NCBI RefSeq assembly: GCF_004363095.1
Contig: NZ_SNYO01000011.1
Span: 124,001 to 188,000 of the forward strand
Direction of reading: 5' to 3'
Length of the DNA stretch: 64,000 bases
Origin: Actinomycetospora succinea
Lineage (GTDB): Bacteria > Actinomycetota > Actinomycetes > Mycobacteriales > Pseudonocardiaceae
The translations under genes were made by a program, and so were the position numbers. The notes beneath the pieces are model-generated. The model saw nothing but the letters and a program-made list of their open reading frames with translations. It ran no database searches and was not told the origin of the DNA. The number at the start of each line of letters is the position of its first letter. Positions within the stretch are counted from its first letter, which is position 1. Below are positions 8,235-17,243 of the stretch, piece by piece.

Positions 8235-8978
8235 ATGGCCAGCTCCACCGACTGCGACGCCGCCCGGGAGGCGATGTCGGCCGCGCTCGACGGCGAGGCC
8301 GACGCCGTCGAGCTCGCCCGGGTCGACGCGCACCTCGACGGCTGCGCTGCCTGCCGGGCGTGGCGGCGCGACGCGGCGGCCGTGACGCGCCGCGCCCGCA
8401 CCGGGGTCGTGGTCGGCGGGCCCGACCTCGTGGACCGCGTCGTCGGCGCCGCCCCCGGTCCGCGGGTGCGCTGGTGGGGCGTCTCGGCGCGCGTGGGGCT
8501 CGCCGCCGTCGGGCTGGCGCAGGCCGTGCTCGGCCTGGTGGGGCTGCTCGGGGCGACGAGCCACGCCGCCCACACGGACGACCCGCTCATGGTGCTCGGC
8601 GCGGGCATGGCGCACGCGGCGCACGAGAGCGCGGCGTGGAACCTCGCGCTCGGCGTGGCGTTCGTCGCCGGGGCCGTGTGGTGCCGGCACCTCGCGGGCC
8701 TGATGCCCGTGCTCGGCGCGTTCATCGCGGTGCTCGCCGTGCTCTCGGGCATCGACCTCGTCGCCGGGCGCGTCGAGCCCGCCCGCGTCGTGTCGCACCT
8801 CGTCGTCGTGGCGGGCTTCCTGCTCGCGCTCGCCGTGGTGCGCACCGCGCCCCGTCACGGTGCCGGGCCCTCCCCCGGGGCGCGGTGGCGCCCCCGTCCC
8901 ACCACCCGCAGTGCCGCGCCCGACGGCCCGGGCGCCACCACCCCGACCCCCTGGGAGCGTGAGTCCGACGTCGCCTGA
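8235..8978 (+). CDS. Zinc-finger (zf-HC2) membrane protein, probable anti-SigC factor
   Basis: A 247-residue protein. The N-terminal about 45 residues form a ZAS zinc-binding anti-sigma domain: Cys7, then His33-x3-Cys37-x2-Cys40. About four membrane helices follow (near residues 83-105, 135-152, 155-178 and 185-203), then a cytoplasmic Pro/Arg-rich tail. A histidine-bearing external loop (SHAAHTDDPL...HAAHES) could sense a metal or redox state, which is inference. Lying 41 bases after sigC, it is the natural candidate to hold SigC at the membrane. It has its own SigC-type promoter and overlaps the following gene by 20 bases. Confidence 0.8.
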   Translation: MASSTDCDAAREAMSAALDGEADAVELARVDAHLDGCAACRAWRRDAAAVTRRARTGVVVGGPDLVDRVVGAAPGPRVRWWGVSARVGLAAVGLAQAVLGLVGLLGATSHAAHTDDPLMVLGAGMAHAAHESAAWNLALGVAFVAGAVWCRHLAGLMPVLGAFIAVLAVLSGIDLVAGRVEPARVVSHLVVVAGFLLALAVVRTAPRHGAGPSPGARWRPRPTTRSAAPDGPGATTPTPWERESDVA

Positions 8979-10890
8979 CCGCTCGGCCGTCCGCGCCGAT
9001 CCCGTCCGCGTCAGCCCCGTCCTCGTCGTCTCCCTGCTGGTCGCCGTCGGGATCACGGTCGTGTTCGCCGTGCTGCGCGGCGGCCTGCCGTTCGCCGCGC
9101 TCGGGGTCAGCGGGCCGCCGGTCGAGGTGGCGGTGGCGACGCCGCTGGCCCGCCTGGTCACCCTGCTGGCGGCGGGCGCGACCGTCGGCGGCCTGGTCGG
9201 CGCGGTCGTCGCGCGGCCGTCGCGCGACGGCGAGCTCGGCGCGCAGGCGTACGCCGCGGTGCGCTGGGTGGGCGCCGCGGCCGCCGTGTGGGCGGTCGGT
9301 GCGCTGGTCGCGGCCGTGCTCACGGTGCTGGCGGGCACCGGCAGCGACCCGCGCATCCTCACCGCGCCCGACGCGTTCCTCACCTCCGCGGCCGCGCTCG
9401 AGGAGCCGGCGGGGTTCCTCGTCGCCGCCGTCCTCGCCGCCGTGGTGGCCGCGCTGTGCCGCCTGACGCTGTCGTGGCGCACGGCGGCGGGCGCGCTGCC
9501 GCTCGCGGTGCTCGGGGTCGTCGCGCCGGCCGTCACCGGGCAGGTCGCGAGCGCGCGCAGCGGCCACGACATCGCCACCGACGCCGCCGCGCTGGCCGCG
9601 GTCGCCGCCGCGGTGTGGCTCGGGCTCGCGCTGCTCGAGACCGTGCAGCCGGGGCGGGCGCTCGCCGCCCGCGCCCGCCCGATCGCCCTGGTCGCGGCGG
9701 GCACGGCGCTCGCCGGCACGGTCGTCGCGGAGGCGGTCCTCGTGCGCGGCGCGTGGTTCTCCGGGGTCCACGGGCCGCTCGCCCTCGTCCAGCTCGCCCT
9801 GCTCGCCGGCGCGGCGGTGCTCACCCTGCGCGGCCGGGTGCCGGGCCCGTCCGTCGCCGCGCTGCTCGTGCCCGCCGTGGGTCTCGGGGCGCTGCTGGCC
9901 ACCGAGCTCCCGCCCGCCCTCACCGCGCCCGTGCTCACGACGCTCGAGGGGATCCAGGACGCGGCGCTGGGCTACCGCCTCGATCCCCCGACGCTCCTCG
10001 GGCTGCTCGGTCCCGGCCGGCTCAACCTGCTCTGGGCCGTCGTGGCCGTGGTGCTCGCCGGCGCGTACCTGGCCGGGGTGCGGCGGCTGCGCGCCCGCGG
10101 CGACGCCTGGCCGCCCGGGCGCACGGCGTCGTGGCTCGGGGCGTGCGCACTGCTGCTGTGGGCGACGAGCTCCGGGCTCGGCGCGCACTCGATGGCCACG
10201 TTCAGCGTGCACATGGGCGTGCACATGATCCTGTCGATGGGCGTGCCGATCCTGCTGGTGCTCGGCGGTCCCGTGACGCTGGCGCTGCGCGCGCTGCCGA
10301 CCGGCGACACCGGCCCGCGGGCGTGGCTGCTCTCGCTGCTCGACGCCCCGCTGACCCGCCTGCTGACCCACCCGCTCGTCGCGCTCGCCCTGTTCGTCGG
10401 CTCGTTCTACGCGCTGTACTTCTCGGCGCTGTACGCCACCGCGCTGCCCTTCCACTGGGCGCACCAGCTGATGTTCCTGCACTTCATGGTCACCGGCTCG
10501 CTCTTCTTCTGGCCGATCATCGGTGTCGACCGCGCGCCGCGCCCGCTGCCCCACCTCGGGCGCCTCGCGATGCTGCTCGCGTCGATGCCGTTCCACGCGT
10601 TCTTCGCCGTCGCCCTCATGAGCACCGACGTGGTGATCGGCCAGGCGTTCTTCGGCCAGATCGCCCTGCCCTGGGTGCCCGACCTGCTCGCCGACCAGCG
10701 CCTCGGCGGCGGCATCGCCTGGGCCTCGGGCGAGGCGCCGCTGGTCGTGGTGCTCCTGGTGCTGCTCGTGCAGTGGTCGCGCGCCGACAGCCGCGACGCC
10801 ACCCGCCGCGACCGCCACGCCGACCGTGACGGCGACGCCGAGCTCGCCGCCTGGAACCGGATGCTCGCCGACCTCTCCCGCGGGCGCTGA
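8959..10890 (+). CDS. CopD-CtaG fusion membrane protein (cytochrome oxidase assembly / copper transport)
   Basis: A 643-residue protein with many membrane helices. The N-terminal half is a CopD-like copper-resistance domain (its ALPLAVLGVVAPAVTGQVASARSGHD segment). The C-terminal half is a caa3_CtaG domain recognised by HSMATFSVHMGVHMILSMG, a segment beginning LFVGSFYALYFSALY, HQLMFLHFMVTGSLFFW and IGVDRAPRPLPH. His and Met residues facing the membrane are presumed copper ligands. Such fusions (for example Rv0102 of M. tuberculosis) are tied to copper delivery. The GTG at 8959 has GGGAG just upstream and overlaps the end of the anti-sigma gene, so the two are coupled. Confidence 0.88.
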   Translation: MSPTSPDRSAVRADPVRVSPVLVVSLLVAVGITVVFAVLRGGLPFAALGVSGPPVEVAVATPLARLVTLLAAGATVGGLVGAVVARPSRDGELGAQAYAAVRWVGAAAAVWAVGALVAAVLTVLAGTGSDPRILTAPDAFLTSAAALEEPAGFLVAAVLAAVVAALCRLTLSWRTAAGALPLAVLGVVAPAVTGQVASARSGHDIATDAAALAAVAAAVWLGLALLETVQPGRALAARARPIALVAAGTALAGTVVAEAVLVRGAWFSGVHGPLALVQLALLAGAAVLTLRGRVPGPSVAALLVPAVGLGALLATELPPALTAPVLTTLEGIQDAALGYRLDPPTLLGLLGPGRLNLLWAVVAVVLAGAYLAGVRRLRARGDAWPPGRTASWLGACALLLWATSSGLGAHSMATFSVHMGVHMILSMGVPILLVLGGPVTLALRALPTGDTGPRAWLLSLLDAPLTRLLTHPLVALALFVGSFYALYFSALYATALPFHWAHQLMFLHFMVTGSLFFWPIIGVDRAPRPLPHLGRLAMLLASMPFHAFFAVALMSTDVVIGQAFFGQIALPWVPDLLADQRLGGGIAWASGEAPLVVVLLVLLVQWSRADSRDATRRDRHADRDGDAELAAWNRMLADLSRGR

Positions 10891-10896
10891 GCACGC

Positions 10897-10924
10897 GGGA
10901 ACCGGACGGCCCCGCGACACGACC
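10897..10924 (+). promoter_or_regulatory. SigC-type ECF promoter of the DsbA-like gene
   Basis: GGGAAC (10897-10902), 17 bases, CGACC (10920-10924), lying in the 89-base gap between the CopD-CtaG stop and the DsbA-like start. It gives a 5' leader of about 45-50 bases that ends in GAGGAGG. Confidence 0.75.
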
Positions 10925-10979
10925 TGAACACGCGGCGCTGCACACTCGGTCGGCGCCACCGACACGAGGAGGACCCCGG

Positions 10980-11708
10980 ATGCCCTCGGGCCCGAAGCGC
11001 ACGACGACCACGAAGCGCACGACGTCCCGGACGCCGACGATCGTGGCGATCGCCGTCGTGGTGCTCGTCGCGGCCGTGGTGTTCGGCGGCGTGCTGCTCT
11101 CCGGCAACGGCTCGCAGGACGCGGCGGGCGCCGGCATCCCGGTCACCCCCGCGCCCGCCCAGTACACGACGAGCGTCGCCGACGGCGTCGTCACCGCCGG
11201 TGGGCCCGCGCCGCACACCCTCGACCTCTACGAGGACGCGCTCTGCCCCGCCTGCCAGGCGTTCGAGCAGCGCGACGGCGACCGCATCGCCCAGGCCGTC
11301 GCGGCCGGGCGCCTGCAGGTCCGCTACCACCTCGTGAACCTGCTCGAGCAGCGCTCGAACCCGCCCGGCTACTCGTCGGCGGCCGGCAACGCGATGATCT
11401 GCGCGGCGGAGAACAACGCGTTCCCCGCGGTGCACACCAGCCTCTACGCCGCCCAGCCGTCCGAGGGCGGGCGCGGCTACGACACCGGCCAGCTCGTCGA
11501 CCTCGGGCAGCGCGCCGGCGCCGGCCCGGGCTACGCCGACTGCGTCACCACCGGCCGCCACGTCGGCGAGGTCAACCTCAACTTCCACAACGCCTCGTCC
11601 GACCCGGCGCTGCTCAACCAGGGCTCCTTCGGCACGCCGACCGTCGTCCTCGACGGCCGCCTCGTCCAGCCGGGCTCGCCCGATCTCGACCCGGTGCTCG
11701 CCGGCTGA
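10980..11708 (+). CDS. Membrane-anchored DsbA-like thiol oxidoreductase
   Basis: A 242-residue extracytoplasmic thioredoxin-fold protein: a Thr/Lys/Arg-rich cytoplasmic start, one membrane anchor (residues about 20-42) and a DsbA-like domain with the active site Cys89-Pro-Ala-Cys92 (DALCPACQAF) and the cis-proline loop FGTPTVVLDG near the end. It would insert or shuffle disulfides in exported proteins, with the VKOR protein encoded at 13989-14666 as its likely re-oxidant. Start: ATG with GAGGAGG 7 bases before it. It has a SigC-type promoter of its own and ends in a large hairpin. Confidence 0.85.
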   Translation: MPSGPKRTTTTKRTTSRTPTIVAIAVVVLVAAVVFGGVLLSGNGSQDAAGAGIPVTPAPAQYTTSVADGVVTAGGPAPHTLDLYEDALCPACQAFEQRDGDRIAQAVAAGRLQVRYHLVNLLEQRSNPPGYSSAAGNAMICAAENNAFPAVHTSLYAAQPSEGGRGYDTGQLVDLGQRAGAGPGYADCVTTGRHVGEVNLNFHNASSDPALLNQGSFGTPTVVLDGRLVQPGSPDLDPVLAG

Positions 11709-11717
11709 CTTCTTCGC

Positions 11718-11782
11718 GAGATCAGGGGCGACGTCACGCACCCCGCGCGGCCCGGAAGGTGCACCACGTCGCCCCTGATCTC
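11718..11782. terminator. Long inverted repeat between convergent DsbA-like and copper-ATPase genes
   Basis: Seventeen bases at 11718-11734 (starting GAGATCAGGGGCG) pair perfectly with 11766-11782; inside the 31-base loop GCACC and GGTGC can pair further. It lies directly after the DsbA-like stop and just before the ATPase stop at 11800 and would terminate both. Confidence 0.75.
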
Positions 11783-11799
11783 TGCGCGAGGGCGGGCGG

Positions 11800-13992
11800 T
11801 CAGCGGCCCCGCAGGCGCAGGCTCGAGGTCACGACGAGCAGCGACGACAGCGCCATCGCCAGCCCCGCTAGCAGCGGGTTGAGCAGCCCGGCGACGGCGA
11901 GCGGGACCGCGGCGACGTTGTAGCCGAACGCCCAGCCGAGGTTCACGCGGATCGTGCGGTGCGTGGCGCGCGCGAGCGCGAGGGCCTCGGGGACGGCGGT
12001 GAGGTCGTCGCGCACGAGGATCACGTCGGCGGCGTCGAGGGCGACGTCGGTGCCCGTGCCCACGGCGAGGCCGAGGTCCGCGGCCGCGAGGGCGGGGCCG
12101 TCGTTGACGCCGTCGCCGACCATCGCCACGACCGCACCGGCGGCGCGCCGCGAGGCCAGGAACGCGAGCTTGCCCTCGGGCAGCACGCCGGCCACGACCT
12201 CGTCGATCCCCACCGCGTCGGCGACGTGCCGCGCCGCGCGCTCGTGGTCGCCCGACAGCAGCACGGTGTGCAGGCCGGCCTGCCGCAGGGCCGCGACGGC
12301 CGGGGCCGCGCTGGGCTTGACGTCGTCGGCGAGCACCACCGCCCCGTGCACCGCGCCGTCCCAGCCGACCGCGACGACCGTGTGCCCTTCCTCCTCCGCG
12401 GCCGCCCACTCGGCCGACAGGGACTCCGGGACGGCGCCGACCAGGTCCGGGCGCCCGACGGTGACGCGCACTCCGTCGACGACCGCCCGCGCGCCCAGCC
12501 CGGGCAGTGCCTCGAAGTCCGCGGGCTCGCCGGGAGACGCCGCCGCCACGATCGCCGCCGCGATGGCGTGCTCCGAGCCCCGCTCCACGGCGGCCGCCCG
12601 CTCCAGGACGAGGTCACCCCCGAGGACGGCCACGACCGCCATCCGCCCGGTGGTCAGCGTCCCGGTCTTGTCGAGCACCACGGTGTCGACGCGGCGGCTG
12701 GTCTCGAGCGCGTGGTGGCCCTTGAGGAAGATGCCGCGCCGGGCGCCGCGACCGGAGGCGACGACCATCGCCATCGGCGTCGCCAGCCCCAGCGCGCACG
12801 GGCAGGCGATGACGAGCACCGCCAGCGCCGGCGAGAACGCCCCCGCCGCCCCGGCGCCCGCCACCCACCAACCCAGCGCGGTCGCGAGAGCCAGCACCAC
12901 CACCGCCGGCACGAACCACGCCGAGATCCGGTCGACGAGGCGCTGCACGTCGGCCTTGTCGGCGCGCGCGTCCCGGACCAGCCGCACCATCCCGGCCAGC
13001 GCCGTCGCCTCGCCGACCGCGGTCGCCTCGACCACCAGGCGCCCCGAGACCGCGACCGTGCCGCCGACCACCGCGTCGCCGACGCCGGCGTCGGTCGGCA
13101 CCGGCTCGCCGGTGAGCATGCTGCGGTCCACCGGCGAGCGGCCGTCGACGACCCGCCCGTCGGCGGCGATCTTCTCGCCGGGCCGCACCACGAACCGCGT
13201 CCCGACGGCCAGCTCAGAGACCGGCACCCGCGTCTCGGTCCCGTCGTCGGCCAGCACCGCGACGTCGCGCGCCGCGAGCCGCGCCAGCGCCGCCAGCGCG
13301 TCGCCCGAGGCCCGACGCGCGCGGCGCTCGACGTAGCGCCCGGCGAGCACGAACGTCGTCACCCCAGCCGCGACCTCCAGGTACACGGGCCCGGCCGGGT
13401 GCAGCAGCAGCTCCCACGTGCTCGCCGCCGGCGCCGGGGCGACCCCGCCCAGCAGCGCGCCGAACGACCACACCGTCGCCGCCACGATCCCCAGCGAGAC
13501 CAGCGTGTCCATCGACGTCGTGCCGTGGCGCAGGCCCGCGAGCGCACGCCGGTGCAGCGGCCACGCCGACCACCCGACGACCGGCGCCGCGAGCGCCGCC
13601 AGCAGCCACTCCCAGCCGGGGAAGCGCAGCGAGGGCACCGCGGTCATGACGAGCGCGAGGTCAGCGACCGGCAGGAACAGCGCGGCGGCGACGACCAGGC
13701 GGCGCCAGAGGTCGCGCAGCTCGGCGTCCTCGGCCGGGGCGTCCTCCGGCTCGTCGGCGTCGACGGGACGCGCGGGCCGCGCCGTGTAGCCGAGCTTGGC
13801 GACGGTGTCGACGACGGTCGCCGTCGTGACCTCGGGCGAGTCGATGACGACGCGGGCGCTGTCACCGGCGAGGTCGACGGTCGCGGCGACGCCGTCGAGG
13901 CGGTTGAGCCGGCGCTCGATCCTCGACGCGCAGGCCGCGCAGGTCATGCCGCCGATGTCCAGGTCGAGGACGGCGGCAGCCGGAGCGCTCAC
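11800..13992 (-). CDS. Copper-translocating P1B-type ATPase
   Basis: A 730-residue heavy-metal pump. An N-terminal HMA domain carries GMTCAAC. Six to eight membrane helices follow, with the transport motif Cys397-Pro-Cys399 ([15 protein letters not shown]). The actuator TGE is in MLTGEPVP, the phosphorylated Asp441 in [13 protein letters not shown] is the nucleotide-domain HP-like signature, and the hinge is [10 protein letters not shown]. These identify a Cu(I)-type ATPase; transport direction is inferred only from family. The GTG start overlaps the VKOR stop (GTGA). In M. tuberculosis the CtpB-type pump beside Rv0102 is SigC-linked, which parallels the promoter found here. Confidence 0.92.
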   Translation of the reverse strand: MSAPAAAVLDLDIGGMTCAACASRIERRLNRLDGVAATVDLAGDSARVVIDSPEVTTATVVDTVAKLGYTARPARPVDADEPEDAPAEDAELRDLWRRLVVAAALFLPVADLALVMTAVPSLRFPGWEWLLAALAAPVVGWSAWPLHRRALAGLRHGTTSMDTLVSLGIVAATVWSFGALLGGVAPAPAASTWELLLHPAGPVYLEVAAGVTTFVLAGRYVERRARRASGDALAALARLAARDVAVLADDGTETRVPVSELAVGTRFVVRPGEKIAADGRVVDGRSPVDRSMLTGEPVPTDAGVGDAVVGGTVAVSGRLVVEATAVGEATALAGMVRLVRDARADKADVQRLVDRISAWFVPAVVVLALATALGWWVAGAGAAGAFSPALAVLVIACPCALGLATPMAMVVASGRGARRGIFLKGHHALETSRRVDTVVLDKTGTLTTGRMAVVAVLGGDLVLERAAAVERGSEHAIAAAIVAAASPGEPADFEALPGLGARAVVDGVRVTVGRPDLVGAVPESLSAEWAAAEEEGHTVVAVGWDGAVHGAVVLADDVKPSAAPAVAALRQAGLHTVLLSGDHERAARHVADAVGIDEVVAGVLPEGKLAFLASRRAAGAVVAMVGDGVNDGPALAAADLGLAVGTGTDVALDAADVILVRDDLTAVPEALALARATHRTIRVNLGWAFGYNVAAVPLAVAGLLNPLLAGLAMALSSLLVVTSSLRLRGR

Positions 13993-14666
13993 AGGCCCAC
14001 CAGCCCGGCGGCCCAGGCGGGGAAGGTCGCGACGATGGCGACGACGATCGTGACGTACCAGGCCGCGAGCCCCCAGCCGTGGTGCCGCAGCGGCGCCGGC
14101 GCACCACCGAGGGTGCCCGCGCGCAGGTTGTGCACGGTGACGAACCAGAACATGGCGATCACCGCGACCCACGCGACCATGCACCACGGGCACAGGGCGT
14201 GGATCACCGCGAGGCTCTGGACGATCAGCCAGTGGATGAACAGCAGACCCGCGGTCGTGCCCGCCTGCAGGCTCCACCAGGCCCAGCGGGGCAGCGCCAC
14301 GGCACCGAGCACCAGCGCCCCCGCGGCCGCGGCGACCGGGAAGGTCAGCAGGCCGATGACCGGGTTGGGGAACCCGAGCAGCGCCGCCTGCGGTGTCCGC
14401 ATGATCGTCCCGCAGGACAGCACCGGGTCGATGCTGCACGACGGCACGAAGGTCGGGTCGGCGAGCAGCGCGAGCTTGTCGATCAGCAGGACCAGCGAGA
14501 CGACCGCGCCGGTCAGGCCGCCGACGAGCAGGACGGCGCCGACACCCCGCGCCGGGACGCGACCGGGCGCCTCGACCTCCGGCGCGTCGGCGACCTGCGT
14601 GTCCACGCCCCGATCGTCCTCCCGCCCGACGGGAAAGGCCTCGGTGGGGGCTGTTCGGCTGACCAC
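13989..14666 (-). CDS. Vitamin K epoxide reductase (VKOR) family protein
   Basis: A quinone-linked oxidase that regenerates DsbA-type enzymes. The 225 residues hold about five membrane helices and both redox pairs: Cys77/Cys85 in [10 protein letters not shown] (loop pair) and Cys159-Pro-Trp-Cys162 in [10 protein letters not shown] (active site). FPNPVIGL and [14 protein letters not shown] are family landmarks. The GTG at 14666 is chosen because it lies 8 bases after the -10 of a SigC-type promoter, the same geometry as the anti-sigma gene. A second GTG at 14606 with GGAGGA upstream would give 205 residues. It is the first gene of a two-gene unit with the copper ATPase. Confidence 0.87.
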   Translation of the reverse strand: MVSRTAPTEAFPVGREDDRGVDTQVADAPEVEAPGRVPARGVGAVLLVGGLTGAVVSLVLLIDKLALLADPTFVPSCSIDPVLSCGTIMRTPQAALLGFPNPVIGLLTFPVAAAAGALVLGAVALPRWAWWSLQAGTTAGLLFIHWLIVQSLAVIHALCPWCMVAWVAVIAMFWFVTVHNLRAGTLGGAPAPLRHHGWGLAAWYVTIVVAIVATFPAWAAGLVGL

Positions 14667-14674
14667 GTCGTGCT

Positions 14675-14702
14675 GGTCGTCGCGGGGATCGATGCGGTTC
14701 CC
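14675..14702 (-). promoter_or_regulatory. SigC-type ECF promoter of the VKOR/copper-ATPase operon
   Basis: On the minus strand GGGAAC (14702-14697), 17 bases, CGACC (14679-14675). The spacing is identical to the three plus-strand copies. It abuts the terminator hairpin of the upstream operon (14703-14750), so the -35 begins directly where the hairpin ends. Confidence 0.75.
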
Positions 14703-14750
14703 GCACGTGAGTGAAATGGGTCGCCAGGGCGACCCGTTTCACTCACGTGC
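14703..14750 (-). terminator. 23-bp hairpin terminating the six-gene glycan operon
   Basis: Bases 14703-14725 pair with 14728-14750 along 23 bp with a single G-T wobble and a two-base centre (left arm begins GCACGTGAGTGAAATGGG). The stop codon of the secreted hydrolase-like gene (14743-14745) lies inside the right arm. No T-tract follows. Confidence 0.75.
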
Positions 14751-16059
14751 GCAGCATCGCCGCCACGTAGTCCGCGAGCGTCACCCCGGAGCGCGGCGTG
14801 TGCAGGTCCTCCTCGAACGCGAGGGTGAACGCCGCCAGCCCGCAGTTCCGCGCGTACCCCGGGGCCCGGCGCACCTGCTCGGCCTCCTGGTCGGAGTCGG
14901 CGGCGCCGCCCGTGGTCTCGCCCGGCGGACCGGGGTTCTCGCCGACGACCGGCAGCCCGGCGCGCGCGGCCTGCGCGCGGGCGAAGCGCAGGTTCGACCA
15001 CCGCTCCACGCGCACCGTCGGGTCGAGCGCGACGGCGGGGTCCTCCGGCCGGCACGTGTCCTCGGGCGGGTCGAGGGCCCGCGCGCGCACGGCGGTGGCG
15101 TCGTCGACCGACGTCAGGTCGACGACCACGGGGCCCGGCACCGCGGCGGCGATCCCGGGCATCGCGGCGACGTGGTCGAGGCCGCGGTGCAGCGATCCGT
15201 CGCGGTCGCCGTGCCCGTCGAGCAGCGAGCCGACCGCCACCGACCGGTCCGCGGGCAGGACGCCGCGTCCCGGTACCGGGAGGTGCACCTCGCCGGCGAA
15301 CCCGGCCCCGCGCAGCACCCGGGCCTGCGCGGCGAGCGCCTCGACCAGCGCGCCCGAGTACCAGCCGAACCACCGCCCGGCGTCCACCGCCGTGACCGCG
15401 CGGCCCTCCCACTGCGCGCTCCCCGGCGCCCAGCCCGGCAGCGGTGACGGCTGCTGGCCGGGCGCGAGGTCCCGCCCCGTCTGCGCGGGCGCACCGAACG
15501 CCCACCACGACGTGACGCCGTACCCGGACTCGTGCGGGCCCGGGTAGCCGATCTCGCCGGCCGCGCTCGTGCCCACCCGCACGCCGGTCAGCCGCGTCGC
15601 GGGGACGGCGGCGACCAGGCGGGTGAGGTAGTCGTCGAGGGCGGCGCGGGGCGCGGCGGCGAACACGAGGTCGACGCCGCCGGTGCGGGCGACACCGCCG
15701 TGCTGGTCGCGCAGCAGGGCGTCGGGCAGGTCGCGCACCCACGACGGCGGGTACTGCGCGCCCGACCCGAGCACCACGCGCATCCCGGCGTCGAGGCACC
15801 GCGTGACCCGCGCGGCGAGACCCGCCGCGGCCGCCGGCTCGAACGCTCCGGGCCGGGGCTGCAGCCGGTCCCAGTGCGCGTCGACGACGGCCACCGACAG
15901 CCCCGCGCCGCGCTGCGCGGCGAGCCGGTCGGGGGCGCAGGCCGAGTCGACGACGCCCCAGGCGGGCTCGACGGGCGCCGGGTCGGCGTACGACGGGCAC
16001 GCCGCGCCGGCGAGCAGCAGGACGCCGGCGAGCCCCGCCCCGAGCGCCCGGAACCTCAC
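14743..16059 (-). CDS. Secreted glycoside-hydrolase-like protein, paralogue B
   Basis: A 438-residue exported protein, full-length paralogue of 2082-3407. The signal peptide has a hydrophobic core (LGAGLAGVLLLAGAACPSYA); the Cys in LLLAGAAC might also allow lipidation. Conserved elements are HWDRLQPRPGAF, GSGAQYPPSWV, RVGTSAAGEIGYPGPHESG with a candidate acid/base Glu, SWWAFGAP, and VGENPGPP with a candidate nucleophile Glu, followed by a shared C-terminal segment (YARNCGLAAFTLAFEEDL). Fold and activity are inferred. The GTG overlaps the acyltransferase stop (GTGA), and it is the last gene of the operon, which argues for a role in processing the glycan made by that operon. Confidence 0.75.
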   Translation of the reverse strand: MRFRALGAGLAGVLLLAGAACPSYADPAPVEPAWGVVDSACAPDRLAAQRGAGLSVAVVDAHWDRLQPRPGAFEPAAAAGLAARVTRCLDAGMRVVLGSGAQYPPSWVRDLPDALLRDQHGGVARTGGVDLVFAAAPRAALDDYLTRLVAAVPATRLTGVRVGTSAAGEIGYPGPHESGYGVTSWWAFGAPAQTGRDLAPGQQPSPLPGWAPGSAQWEGRAVTAVDAGRWFGWYSGALVEALAAQARVLRGAGFAGEVHLPVPGRGVLPADRSVAVGSLLDGHGDRDGSLHRGLDHVAAMPGIAAAVPGPVVVDLTSVDDATAVRARALDPPEDTCRPEDPAVALDPTVRVERWSNLRFARAQAARAGLPVVGENPGPPGETTGGAADSDQEAEQVRRAPGYARNCGLAAFTLAFEEDLHTPRSGVTLADYVAAMLRT

Positions 16060-17243
16060 CGGCGAGGCCCTGACGAGGCGGACTCGGGAGCCTCCACCAC
16101 CGCCTCGGTCTTCTCCTCCACCGACTGCGTCGGCGCCTTGGCCGGCCGTTTGACCAGCGAGCGCATGAACCGCTGGCCGGGCTTCTCGACGAGCACGAAC
16201 GCGAGCCACCCGCACACCCCGACGCCGACGAGCAGCAGCGCGATGCCGAGCCAGCCCCAGTGCCCGGGGAAGGTCCGCGGGTTGATCAGCAGCGACGCCC
16301 CGAGCAGCCACGGCACGTGGGTCAGGAAGATCGCGACGCTGATCTCGCCGCCGTAGAGGCTCGCCCTCGTCGACAGCACGCGGTCGAGCCACCCGCGCTC
16401 CTCGCCGAGCGCGAGGACCGTCAGGCCGACCACGGGCAGCGCGTACATCGTCGAGACCTCGAGGGTCGAGGCCAGCACGATGAGCCCGAACCCGAGCACG
16501 GCGATCGGCCCGGTGAACCGGCCCGCGAGCGCGGGCAGGCGGCGGTCGACCTGCACCAGCTGCTGGAGGCACGCCCCGGCGAGGAAGAAGCCCAGCGCGC
16601 GGGGCAGCGGCATCGCGTAGGTGATCGTCCCGTCGTCGAACCCGATGACCGAGTAGGCGACCAGCGGGATCGCGCACGCCACGAGGTAGCCGAGGACGCA
16701 CGCCGTGCGGGTCCGCAGCAGCAGCACGAGCGGCTGGAGCAGCGGGATCAGCAGGTAGCAGAACCACTCCGCCGACAGCGACCACACCGGCCCGTTCCAG
16801 GTCAGCGCGTCCGCGCCGCCCCAGCCCGAGGTCAGCGTGATCTGGCGCAGCAGGTCGATCCCGAGGTCGCCGCCGTGCGGGATCTCCCGGCCGATCGCCC
16901 GCGCCCCGAGGACGGCCCCGACCAGCACGGCGAGCACCGCGAGGTGCACCGGGTAGAACCGCGACAGGCGCGCCCACAGGAACTTCCCGAACGCGCCCCA
17001 GCCCGGCCAGCGCGCGAACACCCCGCGGTAGCCGGCGGTGATGACGAAGCCGGACAGCACGAAGAACAGGTCCAGCGCGACGTAGGCGTGGTGCCAGATC
17101 GGCAGGAAGAACGGCGCGGTGAGCGGCACGAGGGCGATCGCGAACGGCGCGAGGTGCACCGCGACGACCACGATCGACAGGTAGCCCCGGATGCCGACGA
17201 GGCTCCGGATCAGGCCCTTGGACTTCTTCGGGGGTGCGTTCAT
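16056..17243 (-). CDS. Acyltransferase 3 (OafA/YrhL-type) membrane protein
   Basis: A 395-residue integral membrane O-acyltransferase with about ten helices. It opens with the family pattern SLVGIRGYLSIVVVAVHL; HHAYVALDLFFVLSGFVI and RLSRFYPVHL (the conserved Arg) follow; GPVWSLSAEWFCYLL is the next family landmark. The C-terminal about 50 residues are hydrophilic and cytoplasmic. It likely adds acetyl or another acyl group to a surface sugar. ATG overlaps the GT39 stop (ATGA), and its own stop overlaps the next gene (GTGA). Confidence 0.88.
   Translation of the reverse strand: MNAPPKKSKGLIRSLVGIRGYLSIVVVAVHLAPFAIALVPLTAPFFLPIWHHAYVALDLFFVLSGFVITAGYRGVFARWPGWGAFGKFLWARLSRFYPVHLAVLAVLVGAVLGARAIGREIPHGGDLGIDLLRQITLTSGWGGADALTWNGPVWSLSAEWFCYLLIPLLQPLVLLLRTRTACVLGYLVACAIPLVAYSVIGFDDGTITYAMPLPRALGFFLAGACLQQLVQVDRRLPALAGRFTGPIAVLGFGLIVLASTLEVSTMYALPVVGLTVLALGEERGWLDRVLSTRASLYGGEISVAIFLTHVPWLLGASLLINPRTFPGHWGWLGIALLLVGVGVCGWLAFVLVEKPGQRFMRSLVKRPAKAPTQSVEEKTEAVVEAPESASSGPRR

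Noticed and set aside
11959-15447. A 1162-codon plus-strand open frame opposite the copper ATPase, VKOR and hydrolase-like genes
   Set aside because: Antisense shadow of clear genes; composition is Arg/His/Gly-rich without any recognisable motif.
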